Of a DNA stretch of 64,000 nt, positions 27,965 to 37,357 are shown one piece after another (the first letter of the stretch is position 1; each line of letters begins with the position of its first letter). The stretch is taken from NCBI GenBank assembly GCA_964547905.1, contig CAZJPN010000040.1, positions 62,001-126,000 on the forward strand. The letters are read 5' to 3'. This stretch comes from JAJYLM01 sp964547905 (GTDB lineage: Bacteria; JAMCPX01). The notes under the pieces were generated by a model. It was not told the DNA's origin. It saw nothing but the letters and a program-made list of their open reading frames with translations, and did no database searches. Made by a program: the position numbers and the translations under genes.

Positions 27965-28861
27965 ATGAAAAGAATTCCTTTTCTTGTTTTAAGTGTATTT
28001 TTGATATCAAGCTGCCAGAAGCGTAATGAACCTGTTAAGACCATGTTTTCCGGTAATGTCAATCCCAATGTTGAAAGTGTTAAATCTTTTATAATAGGAC
28101 CTGAAAACCCTACGATAAACAGTACCCTTACAGTTTCAGTGCCCAAAAATATAAATGTTGGAAGCATTGTATGGTACATAAACAACCAACAATCTATGGT
28201 GGCAAACAGCCTTCATGGCGATTTTAAAAAGGGCGACAATATTACTGCGGTTGTTAATTATAAAAGCAAGCAAGCGGTAGTTACCACGCCCGCCGTCACT
28301 ATAAATGATACACCTCCCGAGGTTACTTCCATAATTCTAAACCCTCTTTATCCAACCATAGCTTCTACGATACATGCAGCAGTCCAGACATTCGATGCAG
28401 ATGGGGATTCAGTATCGTTAAAATACCAATGGTATGTAAATGGGAATCCTGTTAGCGATCAAACAGGCGATTCGTTGAGCTGCGGTTCTTATAAGCACGG
28501 AGATATGGTTTATGTTATGGTAACGCCCTCGGATGAGGAAAAGACCGGAGTTAGTGTTACCAGCGCTTACATTTCGATACAGGATACTCCTCCGGTTATA
28601 GTATCGGTTCCGCCAACTTCCATTACCGGTTCTACATTTTCTTACAAAGTAGAAGCTTTGGATATCGATAATGACCAGTTGTCTTATAAACTTGAATCTG
28701 CACCCCAGGGCATGACAATAAACAGTGACGGGGTAATAACATGGAATACACAGGATGTAACTCTGCCATTTCATGCTACTATAAAAGTGGTTGTTGATGA
28801 TGGATTTGGGGGAAGGGCATATCAAACTTTCAATGTTAACATTGAGAAGAAAACATTATAA
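27965..28861 (+). CDS. Lipoprotein with Ig/cadherin-like domains
   Basis: Exported protein of 298 residues with a lipobox LISSC near residue 16 and about two to three beta-sandwich domains. The last (residues about 205-298) has the DIDNDQLSYKLESAPQGMTI and GVITWNT pattern of putative Ig (He_PIG/cadherin-like) folds. It may be an adhesin or a spacer domain. I prefer ATG 27965 with GGGGGTGG upstream over the GTG at 27959. It starts about 15 bases after the NtrC-type regulator. Confidence 0.8.
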   Translation: MKRIPFLVLSVFLISSCQKRNEPVKTMFSGNVNPNVESVKSFIIGPENPTINSTLTVSVPKNINVGSIVWYINNQQSMVANSLHGDFKKGDNITAVVNYKSKQAVVTTPAVTINDTPPEVTSIILNPLYPTIASTIHAAVQTFDADGDSVSLKYQWYVNGNPVSDQTGDSLSCGSYKHGDMVYVMVTPSDEEKTGVSVTSAYISIQDTPPVIVSVPPTSITGSTFSYKVEALDIDNDQLSYKLESAPQGMTINSDGVITWNTQDVTLPFHATIKVVVDDGFGGRAYQTFNVNIEKKTL

Positions 28862-28863
28862 TT

Positions 28864-28891
28864 ATACGTTAATGATATATAATTAACGTAT
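28864..28891. promoter_or_regulatory. Inverted repeat upstream of XRE gene
   Basis: ATACGTTAAT (28864-28873) and ATTAACGTAT (28882-28891) form perfect 10-bp arms around 8 bases. A TTGACA box follows at 28907-28912, with only a weak -10 (CTTATA, 28931-28936). It may be the operator of the XRE protein itself or an AT-rich terminator for the lipoprotein gene. Confidence 0.5.
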
Positions 28892-28954
28892 ATAGTAATA
28901 AAATACTTGACATTTTATTTTAAATATGTGCTTATAGACCATAAGTGAGGTATA

Positions 28955-29158
28955 ATGATGGGCAGGCATAACAATTTAAAATTAATAAGGACCAAAGCAT
29001 TAATGAGTAAAGCTGAGCTCGCAAGAAAGGCAAATATCTCCGTTCTTACTATAACGAGAATAGAACAGGGCATGGAATGCAGAGTGGATACGAAAAGAAA
29101 AATAATTCAGGCACTGGGATTTAAGATCTCGGAGAAAGACAAAATTTTTCCAGATTAA
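28955..29158 (+). CDS. Small XRE-family transcription regulator
   Basis: A 67-residue helix-turn-helix protein: KLIRTKALMSKAELARKANISVLTITRIEQG matches the Cro/C1 HTH pattern (residues about 9-40), followed by the KIIQALGF helix. There is no further domain. It lies 32 bases before pilM and may regulate the pilus operon or itself through the 10-bp inverted repeat upstream. Both are inferences from position. Start ATG 28955 or the next codon. Confidence 0.85.
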   Translation: MMGRHNNLKLIRTKALMSKAELARKANISVLTITRIEQGMECRVDTKRKIIQALGFKISEKDKIFPD

Positions 29159-29190
29159 TATAATAGAGGGTAATATATAAAGGAGGTTTT

Positions 29191-30246
29191 ATGGCTTTTT
29201 TTGGTGGTGGCAAACAACTTATAGGACTTGATATTGGTACCAGTAGTGTGAAACTGATAGAACTGAAGCCTGTTGGTAAAAAAGATTATCAGTTAATGAA
29301 TCTTGGTATAGCAAGCCTCCCTCCGGACACGATAGTCGACGGTGATATCATCAATACAGCGGCAGTGACGGATGCAATCAAAAGTATTCTTTCGAATCTC
29401 AAACTTAAAACAAAGAATATCGCAACCGCAGTTTCCGGGCATTCTGTAATTATGAAAAAAATAAACATGCCGATAACGACAGACGAGGCTCTTACAGAGT
29501 CCATACAATGGGAAGCTGAACAATATATACCGTTTAATATCAACGATGTGAATCTTGATTTTCAAGTGCTTGAAAGATCGACTGCCGAAGGTCAGATGAG
29601 CGTCTTCCTTGTTGCAGCAAAAAAAGAGCTTATAAACAATTATATAACAGCCATAGGTGAAGCAGGTCTTAATACCACGATTATAGATATAGGCGTTTTT
29701 GCGCTTCAGAATATGTTTGAGGTTAATTATCCCGAATATACGAAGGATACGATAGTAATTGTTAATGTGGGGGCGAGTATTACGAATTTCAATGTTGTAA
29801 GTAAAGGCATTTCCATTTTTGCAAGAGACCTTACGCAATCAGGAGGAAATCAAATAACCGAAGAAATCCAAAAAGGCTTGAACATATCCAGGGAAGAAGC
29901 CGAGAAGAGAAAAACAGGTTCTAGCGGGACGCCTGTTACTCCGGATGTAATGGAAATCATCAAGTCCGCTTCCGAAGGCATATCTGCCGATATACAGAGA
30001 TCCATAGATTTTTATTTGTCCACGGGTGGAGAGAAGATAACTAAAATTATGGTTAGTGGAGGTACAGCTAAGACACCGGAATTACTTAACTTGATTACCC
30101 AGAAAACAGGTTTGCCTGTGGAACCCTTGAATCCATTTAAGAGTGTGACTGTAAACACAAAGGTTTTTGATGTGAACTACATAAATGAAATTTCACCACT
30201 TGTTTCTATTGCTGTTGGTTTGGCCATAAGGAAGGCGGGTAACTGA
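29191..30246 (+). CDS. pilM: Type IV pilus inner-membrane platform protein PilM
   Basis: Actin-fold cytoplasmic ATPase of 351 residues that binds the PilN N-terminus and links PilNO to the motors. GLDIGTSSVKLIEL (near residue 12) is the phosphate-1 motif, and the VSGGTAKTPELLNLI adenosine motif is near 290. A strong AAGGAGG ribosome site precedes the ATG. It is the first gene of pilMNOPQ, with a one-base gap to pilN. Confidence 0.96.
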   Translation: MAFFGGGKQLIGLDIGTSSVKLIELKPVGKKDYQLMNLGIASLPPDTIVDGDIINTAAVTDAIKSILSNLKLKTKNIATAVSGHSVIMKKINMPITTDEALTESIQWEAEQYIPFNINDVNLDFQVLERSTAEGQMSVFLVAAKKELINNYITAIGEAGLNTTIIDIGVFALQNMFEVNYPEYTKDTIVIVNVGASITNFNVVSKGISIFARDLTQSGGNQITEEIQKGLNISREEAEKRKTGSSGTPVTPDVMEIIKSASEGISADIQRSIDFYLSTGGEKITKIMVSGGTAKTPELLNLITQKTGLPVEPLNPFKSVTVNTKVFDVNYINEISPLVSIAVGLAIRKAGN

Positions 30247-30247
30247 C

Positions 30248-30865
30248 ATGATAAAGATAAATTTATTAAAGCAGGCAAAAAAGGGAGTATCAAAAAAGGA
30301 AATTACCATATACAAGCAGTTGATAATGGGGGGTGTATTAGTTGCTGCTGTTCTTGTTGTGATAGTGTTGATGGAATTAAATATACGGAATAAGATGTCT
30401 TCGGCAAGGAATAATATTGCACAGCTCAACCAAAGGCTTGTTCAGTTGAATAAAGTTGTGAGCGAGATTAATAATTTCAAAAAGATGAAGGATCAAATAA
30501 AGGCAAAACTCGATATTATCACCAATCTTGAAAAAAGCAGAACTGCAGAAGTTCACTTGATGGATGAATTGTCAAAATCAATACCTTATGATCCGAGCAG
30601 TATACTATCAAAGAAATTATGGCTCGTATCTCTACAGGAGCATGGAGATTTGATAGGAATGGACGGTGTGGCTCTTGATAACAGTACGATAGCACAGTTT
30701 ATGGATAACCTTTCAAAGGATCCCTATTTTAGCGATATTAATCTTTCTAAAACAGAGCAGATAAAATCCAACGATCTTCTCCTGTACAAATTTTCTCTTT
30801 CCTGTAAATTTAATCCTATACCGGCTAACAGCATGAGTGGAACAACCCAAAAAACTTTGCAATAA
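30248..30865 (+). CDS. pilN: Type IV pilus assembly protein PilN
   Basis: Bitopic inner-membrane protein of 205 residues. The N-terminus MIKINLL is the PilM-binding motif, one transmembrane helix spans about 27-48, a coiled coil follows (about 50-95) and the periplasmic ferredoxin-like domain ends the protein. It pairs with PilO. It sits between pilM and pilO with gaps of 1 and 15 bases. Confidence 0.93.
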   Translation: MIKINLLKQAKKGVSKKEITIYKQLIMGGVLVAAVLVVIVLMELNIRNKMSSARNNIAQLNQRLVQLNKVVSEINNFKKMKDQIKAKLDIITNLEKSRTAEVHLMDELSKSIPYDPSSILSKKLWLVSLQEHGDLIGMDGVALDNSTIAQFMDNLSKDPYFSDINLSKTEQIKSNDLLLYKFSLSCKFNPIPANSMSGTTQKTLQ

Positions 30866-30880
30866 TATAAGGAGTAAATT

Positions 30881-31495
30881 ATGGATATTAACATGAACGC
30901 ACTGACGAAGCTTAACCTTCAGCAAAAGCTCATATTGCTTGGTATTATTTTGATACTTATCCTGCTGTTGGATTTATATGTATGGCCCGGCTATTTGGCC
31001 GAAAGGAATACCTATTCCGGTTTGCAGGAGCAAGAAAGATCCGTACAGGCAAAGGTCCTCGAAACCCAGGCAATTGCGGATCATAAAGAAGAGTTTCAGA
31101 ATGAGCTTGATAAACTCTCCGAACAATTGAAAGAGGCTTTGACGAAACTGCCCAATAATCCCGACGTCGATAAATATCTCGTTACACTCAATACGCTGTC
31201 AAAAACGACGGAGCTCAATGTTGTTCAGATAGAACCCAAGGCAGAGGTGGTAAAGGGATTCTATGCCGAAATACCGGTTCAGATACATTTGACCGGTACG
31301 TACAGCGATATAGCTATGTTTCTTTATAAACTTGCAGAGCTCCAGAGAATTGTAAACGTATCGGATTTGAATCTAAAAGTTATGCAGCAGACCTCTACGG
31401 GTAAGACCATGCTTGATGCAGCTTTTTTAACAAAGATATTCAGGTTCGTAGAATCTTCATCAGCGGCTGGAGGTAAAACTGGAGGTAAAAAATGA
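30881..31495 (+). CDS. pilO: Type IV pilus assembly protein PilO
   Basis: Inner-membrane partner of PilN, 204 residues, with one transmembrane helix (about 14-35), a coiled coil (about 42-85) and a periplasmic domain with the LPNNPDVDKYL and FYAEIPVQIHLTGTY segments typical of PilO. The C-terminus is Gly/Lys-rich. GGAG lies 8 bases before the ATG. Confidence 0.93.
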   Translation: MDINMNALTKLNLQQKLILLGIILILILLLDLYVWPGYLAERNTYSGLQEQERSVQAKVLETQAIADHKEEFQNELDKLSEQLKEALTKLPNNPDVDKYLVTLNTLSKTTELNVVQIEPKAEVVKGFYAEIPVQIHLTGTYSDIAMFLYKLAELQRIVNVSDLNLKVMQQTSTGKTMLDAAFLTKIFRFVESSSAAGGKTGGKK

Positions 31496-31511
31496 TGAGA
31501 GGAAAACAAGT

Positions 31512-32051
31512 ATGAAAAAAATAGAATTTTTACTGTTGGCAGTTGTTTTTATATCGGTTGTATCCTTTACCGGATGTAAAAAATCTCCAGTTCCGAAGGT
31601 CGTTGCAGAAAATAATATACCCGCTGTCGTCAGCCCCGTGAAACAAACGCCTCCGCCGCCTGTTCAAGCTGCGCCGCCACAGAGTAGTACAATGACCGAA
31701 ACATCTACCTACTATTATAATCCTGCCGGTAAACCTGATCCATTTGAGCCATTTGATATATCTAAGGTAAAACCCACGACAGCCCTTACCCCGCTTCAAC
31801 AGTTTTCCCTGGATCAGCTTACGGTGAGAGGAATAATATGGGGACTTTCGAATGCAAAGGCTATTATCGAGGATCCTACCGGTAAAACCTATATAGTTGG
31901 CATTGGTACAAAAATAGGCAAAAATAACGGGGTAATCATCCGCATCTTGAACGACAAAATTGTTGTTTTGGAACAATACACCGATGTTTTTACAGGCAAG
32001 GTAAAGACGAATGAAGTTACCATGGAACTAAAGAAAACGGAAAAAATTTAA
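31512..32051 (+). CDS. pilP: Type IV pilus lipoprotein PilP
   Basis: Inner-membrane lipoprotein of 179 residues that joins PilNO to the secretin. The signal ends in FTGC (lipobox), a Pro-rich linker follows (residues about 30-65), and the beta-sandwich domain contains QLTVRGIIWG and NDKIVVLEQYTD. The length and the position before pilQ support the call. Confidence 0.93.
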   Translation: MKKIEFLLLAVVFISVVSFTGCKKSPVPKVVAENNIPAVVSPVKQTPPPPVQAAPPQSSTMTETSTYYYNPAGKPDPFEPFDISKVKPTTALTPLQQFSLDQLTVRGIIWGLSNAKAIIEDPTGKTYIVGIGTKIGKNNGVIIRILNDKIVVLEQYTDVFTGKVKTNEVTMELKKTEKI

Positions 32052-32062
32052 GGGGGAACAAA

Positions 32063-34570
32063 ATGAACATTAAAAATAAAACAAAAATCTTATTATCAAG
32101 TATATTGGTAGTATTTTTTATAGGAGCTTGTGCAGGTTCAAAGCCTGTTCCAGGCGGAGGCGCTAATATTATTGGTAATATCGATGTATCCGATCAGGAT
32201 ACAGCTACAGTATTGACAATAGAAGGAAGTACCCCCCCTATTTATACTGTATATAAGATGACGAACCCTTTAAGGATTGTGGTAGATCTTACAAATGCCG
32301 ATGTGTCGGCACTATCCACTATGGCTATCAATAACGGTTTTATAAACACCATAAGCGTAAAATCATTGAAAGAATCCGGCAGTAAGATAAGCAGAATAAA
32401 CATAGGGCTGGATAAACTTGTTGATTATAATACCTCGGTACAGGGTAATAACCTTGTTGTTAATGTTTCAAAGACAGCTTTATCCGGCGGACCTTCGCAA
32501 GGTTCATTGGTCGGGATCCCATCTGCAGAGACCGGGGCGGTGTTGACACCTTCAACGTTACCTATATCGGGAATCCAACCGGAAGAGGGGTTATCCCAGA
32601 CAATGGGTGCTCAGGTTTTACAGCCGCCTATGCTTTCGGGACAGCAGCCCTCTGGTATAGAACAACCTATTGTAGCAGAATCGGCAATACAACTAACCCA
32701 GACAACAATGCCCGAGGAACAGCAGCAGGTTTTGCCTCCTCCTTTAGCAGGCCTATCAGCTACAACACCGGCGGTTCCTGTTGTTGAAGAGCAACCACAA
32801 CTGGAGCAAGCTACAGAAGCACAGCATCCGCTTGCATCAAAGATAATAGATATAAAATATAGCGCGGTTGATAATAAGACAGTGGTTGATTTTATCGGTA
32901 ATGGAGGTATCGGAAATTATAATGCCTTCAGACTGACCAATCCGCCAAGACTCGTAATAGACGTTTTAAATGTTGGCAACCTCTATCCTACAAATGAGAT
33001 GCCGGTTGGGACAAATGATGTTGAAAGAATAAGAATCGGACAATATCCCGACAAAGTCCGGTTCGTATTGGACACAACAAAGAACCAGTTCCCACCATAC
33101 ACGATAGATAAGAAAGGTAACAAATTGATTGCAACCATTGGCTCGGGTGTAAAAGAACAGGGCATGGTAGTCCTTCCAAAAACAGAAGGCGAAATCCCAG
33201 GTGCTCCGGCCTCTCAGCAGATAAGCTCAGCACCTTCTTCACCTGTTGTTTTTTCGCCGGGCAGCCTTGGTATGAAACGTGTCTATACAGGCAGAAGGAT
33301 CTCTTTAGATTTTAAAGACGCCGATATCCAGGATATATTGAGGCTTATTGCAGAGGTAAGCAATAAAAATATCATAGCTGGTGATGATGTTCACGGCAAG
33401 ATTACCATGAAGATGACGAATGTTCCATGGGATCAGGCGTTGGATATCATACTTCAAACGAATAACCTCGGCATGGTACAGGTTGGCAATATAATAAGGG
33501 TTGCTCCGCTTGCAACATTGAGGAAAGAACAAGAAGCCCAGCTCGAGGCAAAACAGAAACAGGAGAAGCTTGAGGAACTTGTAACAAGAATAATACCGGT
33601 TAACTATGCAAAGGCATCCGATCTTGCCACTCAGCTCAAATCGCTTTTGACATCAAGAGGCTCTGTAAGCGTGGATGCAAGGACAAACTCGATCATCATA
33701 AAAGATGTGCCAAAGGTGATAACAGAGTCTGAAAAGCTTGTTAAAGCCCTCGATCTACAAACACCGGAGGTTTTGATAGAGGCAAGGATTGTAGAGGCCA
33801 ATACCAACTTTACACGCCAGCTTGGCGTACAGTGGGGAACGACTTATCATGCAAGCCCTGCCTATGGTAATCCGACAGGTCTGGCATTCCCGAACACTGT
33901 AGGTGTTGGCGGAGGCACCATACAGCAAAACTCAACATCCCAACCATTGCCTTTATCTGGAGGTGTAGGTGCAAGCGGTAATAATTATATAGTCAATCTT
34001 CCCGCCGCAGTCGGCACAGGTTCAGGTGGTGCTGTGGGATTCACGTTTGGTAACCTGACAAACAGCTTCCTTCTCGATCTGCAGCTCAGTGCAATGGAAC
34101 AGACAGGGGAGGGTAAGATCATCTCAAGTCCGAAGGTTACAACCCTCGACAACACACAGGCAAAGATACAGCAGGGAGTGTCCATACCTTATCAGACTGT
34201 TTCGCAGATGGGAACACAGACGCAGTTCATAGACGCTGTCCTGAGTCTTGAAGTGACACCCCATATAACTGCAAACGGCAGTATCATAATGAAGATCAAA
34301 GCAGATAAGAATGCACCTGACACCTCGATACTCAGTGCAAGCGGTGTTCCGAGTATTGACAAAAAAGAGGCTGATACAGAGGTGCTTGTCAAGAATGGTG
34401 AAACGACTGTTATTGGCGGAATATACCAGTTCAATAAATCTACTACGATATCGGGTGTACCATGGTTCTATAAGATACCTTTAATTGGTTGGCTGTTCAA
34501 GAACACAACGAAAACAAATTCAACGACAGAACTACTTATATTCATCACACCGAGGATTGTTAACCAATAA
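32063..34570 (+). CDS. pilQ: Type IV pilus secretin PilQ
   Basis: Outer-membrane secretin of 835 residues. Order: signal peptide with a lipobox-like FIGAC (Cys23), first AMIN domain (about 40-145), a Pro/Gln-rich linker (150-265), second AMIN domain (265-365), STN/N0 domain (about 405-480, SLDFKDADIQDILRLIAEV), secretin N1 domain (510-575) and the secretin barrel from about 575, ending LLIFITPRIV. AMIN domains bind peptidoglycan. The lipobox suggests a lipidated PilQ, which is less common. Confidence 0.95.
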   Translation: MNIKNKTKILLSSILVVFFIGACAGSKPVPGGGANIIGNIDVSDQDTATVLTIEGSTPPIYTVYKMTNPLRIVVDLTNADVSALSTMAINNGFINTISVKSLKESGSKISRINIGLDKLVDYNTSVQGNNLVVNVSKTALSGGPSQGSLVGIPSAETGAVLTPSTLPISGIQPEEGLSQTMGAQVLQPPMLSGQQPSGIEQPIVAESAIQLTQTTMPEEQQQVLPPPLAGLSATTPAVPVVEEQPQLEQATEAQHPLASKIIDIKYSAVDNKTVVDFIGNGGIGNYNAFRLTNPPRLVIDVLNVGNLYPTNEMPVGTNDVERIRIGQYPDKVRFVLDTTKNQFPPYTIDKKGNKLIATIGSGVKEQGMVVLPKTEGEIPGAPASQQISSAPSSPVVFSPGSLGMKRVYTGRRISLDFKDADIQDILRLIAEVSNKNIIAGDDVHGKITMKMTNVPWDQALDIILQTNNLGMVQVGNIIRVAPLATLRKEQEAQLEAKQKQEKLEELVTRIIPVNYAKASDLATQLKSLLTSRGSVSVDARTNSIIIKDVPKVITESEKLVKALDLQTPEVLIEARIVEANTNFTRQLGVQWGTTYHASPAYGNPTGLAFPNTVGVGGGTIQQNSTSQPLPLSGGVGASGNNYIVNLPAAVGTGSGGAVGFTFGNLTNSFLLDLQLSAMEQTGEGKIISSPKVTTLDNTQAKIQQGVSIPYQTVSQMGTQTQFIDAVLSLEVTPHITANGSIIMKIKADKNAPDTSILSASGVPSIDKKEADTEVLVKNGETTVIGGIYQFNKSTTISGVPWFYKIPLIGWLFKNTTKTNSTTELLIFITPRIVNQ

Positions 34571-34573
34571 CAA

Positions 34574-35758
34574 ATGATTAGATACTTTACGGGCGGGGAA
34601 TCTCACGGCAAGGGCTTGATAGCCGTAATCGATGGATTGCCCGCCGATCTTTTTATAGATCCGCAGGTAATAAATACTTATTTGTCAAAGCGGCAAATGG
34701 GGTATGGCAGAGGGAACAGGATGGCTATAGAAAAGGATCGTATAGATATCCTCTCAGGTGTCAGGGGAGGCTATACAATAGGCTCGCCGGTGACCCTTTA
34801 TATTGAGAATAAAGATTGGCAAAACTGGAAGGATATCATGAATCCCATGCAGAGTGCCTCTAAAAGGGTTGTTACAATGCCGAGACCTGGACATGCGGAT
34901 TTAGCAGGCGGTATAAAATATGATCATCATGACCTTAGGAATGTGCTTGAACGATCGAGTGCGAGAGAAACAGCGGTTAGAACAGCGGTTGGTGCAATTG
35001 CAAAGTTGTTGCTTACGAATCTCTCGATGGAGCTTTATAATTATGTGGTATCAATAGGTAAAGTAAAGATAAAGCCCGATGTTTTGCCTCCGTTAACCCT
35101 TGGAAACAGCTATCTTAAAAAACTGAACAGAATAACTGCATCAGATGAATATATGATGAATATGCCTGATACATCGGCATCAAAAAGAGCTGTCCGGCTT
35201 ATAGAAGATAGTAAAAAAAAGGGCAATACTCTCGGTGGTGTGTTTGAGATCAGGGCAACGAATGTACCGGTAGGGCTGGGTTCATACAGTCAGTGGGACA
35301 GAAAACTTGATGGCAGGCTTGCAGGAGCATTGATGAGCATACAGGCAATAAAAGGCGTTGAGATTGGTGATGGTGTGGCAAATGCAGGTAGATATGGTTC
35401 AGAGGTCCATGATGAGATATTTTATTCAGCGAAGAAGGGTTTTTATAGGAAAACAAACAGGGCAGGAGGCATTGAAGGCGGGGTTACCAATGGCGATGAG
35501 ATTATAATCCGTGTGTATATGAAGCCCATATCCACGCTTTATAACCCTCTGCACAGTGTCGATGTTGTAAGCAAGTCACCTGTCAAGGCAACGGTTGAAA
35601 GGTCTGATGTTTGTGCTGTTCCGGCTGCCTCGGTTGTCGGTGAGGCTGTTACTTCCATAGAGCTTGCAAACGCTGTCATGGAAAAGTTCGGCGGGGATAC
35701 CATTGGTGATTTAAAGAATAATTATAATTTTTATATTTCTCGTATAAAAAAATATTAA
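34574..35758 (+). CDS. aroC: Chorismate synthase
   Basis: Last shikimate-pathway step, converting EPSP to chorismate with reduced flavin. Signature GESHGKGL is near residue 8, GYGRGNRM near 42, and the RSSARETAVR motif and the DGxAxAGRYGSEVHDE-type block follow. The length of 394 residues matches the longer bifunctional-loop class. It starts 3 bases after pilQ; linkage of pilMNOPQ with aro genes is known from other Proteobacteria. Confidence 0.95.
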   Translation: MIRYFTGGESHGKGLIAVIDGLPADLFIDPQVINTYLSKRQMGYGRGNRMAIEKDRIDILSGVRGGYTIGSPVTLYIENKDWQNWKDIMNPMQSASKRVVTMPRPGHADLAGGIKYDHHDLRNVLERSSARETAVRTAVGAIAKLLLTNLSMELYNYVVSIGKVKIKPDVLPPLTLGNSYLKKLNRITASDEYMMNMPDTSASKRAVRLIEDSKKKGNTLGGVFEIRATNVPVGLGSYSQWDRKLDGRLAGALMSIQAIKGVEIGDGVANAGRYGSEVHDEIFYSAKKGFYRKTNRAGGIEGGVTNGDEIIIRVYMKPISTLYNPLHSVDVVSKSPVKATVERSDVCAVPAASVVGEAVTSIELANAVMEKFGGDTIGDLKNNYNFYISRIKKY

Positions 35759-35765
35759 TGTATGT

Positions 35766-36269
35766 ATGGAGCATGTTATATTGATAGGAATGATGGGGGC
35801 CGGAAAAACGACAGTAGGCAGGATTATTTCCCATGCTACAGGTAGGAATTTTATAGATATCGATCAACTTATAGAAAAGCAAACAGGTATGAGTATATTT
35901 GAAATTATAACCAAGCATGGTGAAGACTATTTCAGAAAGATTGAAAAAGATGTTATTTTGTCTCTTTCGCCTAAATTCCCATTCGTTATTTCTACCGGTG
36001 GTGGCTCGGTTATGGATAATGATGTATTCAATTTTCTTAAAAGTATCGGGAAAATAGTATATCTGAAGGCATCGCCTGATGTCCTTTATAAAAGGACAGG
36101 TAATGTAGAGGTCAGGCCCCTTTTGAAAGAGGGGGGCAGACTCTCTATTCTGCAGGATCTTTTGAAAAAGCGGGAGTCTCGTTACCATGAAGCTGATATT
36201 GTTATAGAAACGGATAATAGTAATCCAAACGAGGTTGCAGAAAAAATAATTATGAGACTACAGTTATGA
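35766..36269 (+). CDS. aroK: Shikimate kinase
   Basis: Phosphorylates shikimate. Walker A GMMGAGKT is at residues 8-15, the DIDQLIE shikimate-binding Asp follows, then STGGGSV and the RPLL segment of the lid. The length of 167 residues is usual. It overlaps aroB by 4 bases (ATGA). Confidence 0.95.
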   Translation: MEHVILIGMMGAGKTTVGRIISHATGRNFIDIDQLIEKQTGMSIFEIITKHGEDYFRKIEKDVILSLSPKFPFVISTGGGSVMDNDVFNFLKSIGKIVYLKASPDVLYKRTGNVEVRPLLKEGGRLSILQDLLKKRESRYHEADIVIETDNSNPNEVAEKIIMRLQL

Positions 36270-37357
36270 ATAAGTCCGTCAGGCTACAAATACACCCATC
36301 AGAGTTTCAGTACGATATACTCGTTACCGATGAGGAACCATTTGCTTCTCTGGTAGTACGAATTCGGTCTCTAAGCTATAGTAATCTCATCCTTGTAACA
36401 AATACGGTTGTCTGGAAGTTATATGGTTCCCTTGTAGAATCATCCTTCAAAAGGAAAGGATTGACCTATAGTCTTGTTATACTGCCGGATGGAGAAAAAC
36501 AGAAAAATTTAAAAACAATACAGAAAATTTATGACAGATTGCTGTCGTACAATGCAGATAGAGGTTCGATCCTTATCGGCTTTGGAGGAGGGGTTATAGG
36601 GGATATGACGGGTTTTGCCGCATCCACCTATATGAGAGGAATACGGTATATCCAGGTTCCAACAACATTGCTGGCTCAGGTGGATGCTGCTATTGGCGGG
36701 AAAACAGCTGTTGATTATGCCCTTATGAAAAACATTATTGGTGCATTTTACCAGCCTGTCTTTGTTTACTCCAATGTAAATCTTCTGAAAACACTTTCGG
36801 AACGCATGTACAGGGCAGGCATAGCAGAGGTTATAAAGTATGGGATAATACAGAATAAAAACTTGTTTTTGTATGTCGAAAAACACAAAGCCGAAATTCT
36901 GGATCAATCCCCCAATAGCTTGTTAAAGATTGTGTACGACTCAAGTCATATAAAGGTGCAGTTTGTCGAAAAAGATGAAAAGGAAACCTCAGGTATACGG
37001 ATGCTGCTGAACTTTGGGCATACATTTGGCCATGCTATCGAGAGTGTTACGCAGTATAAAATACTCCATGGCGAGGCAGTCGGAATGGGCATGATAATAG
37101 CTGCTAAAATATCTCATTTATTAAAACTGTGTAACAATGAGGTCCCTGAAAAGATAGAGCAGATAGTGAGAGATGTGAAGCTTCCGGCATCGCTACATAA
37201 TCTTGATATGCAGCACTTGAGTAAATCCATAAACTATGATAAAAAGAGCAAAGCAGATAAGATAAAGCTGATACTCTTGAAAGGAATCGGAATGCCGGTG
37301 ATTTACCAAATAGACAAGAAGATATTAAAAAAAATATTAACGGAGGTAAGGATATGA
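36266..37357 (+). CDS. aroB: 3-dehydroquinate synthase
   Basis: NAD- and zinc-dependent cyclisation of DAHP to 3-dehydroquinate. PDGEKQKN, GFGGGVIGDMTGFAAST, the VPTTLLAQVDAAIGGKTAVD block, AEVIKYG and the zinc ligands in LNFGHTFGHAIE are all visible. The length of 363 residues is normal. It overlaps aroK and the next lipoprotein gene by 4 bases each. Confidence 0.95.
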   Translation: MNKSVRLQIHPSEFQYDILVTDEEPFASLVVRIRSLSYSNLILVTNTVVWKLYGSLVESSFKRKGLTYSLVILPDGEKQKNLKTIQKIYDRLLSYNADRGSILIGFGGGVIGDMTGFAASTYMRGIRYIQVPTTLLAQVDAAIGGKTAVDYALMKNIIGAFYQPVFVYSNVNLLKTLSERMYRAGIAEVIKYGIIQNKNLFLYVEKHKAEILDQSPNSLLKIVYDSSHIKVQFVEKDEKETSGIRMLLNFGHTFGHAIESVTQYKILHGEAVGMGMIIAAKISHLLKLCNNEVPEKIEQIVRDVKLPASLHNLDMQHLSKSINYDKKSKADKIKLILLKGIGMPVIYQIDKKILKKILTEVRI

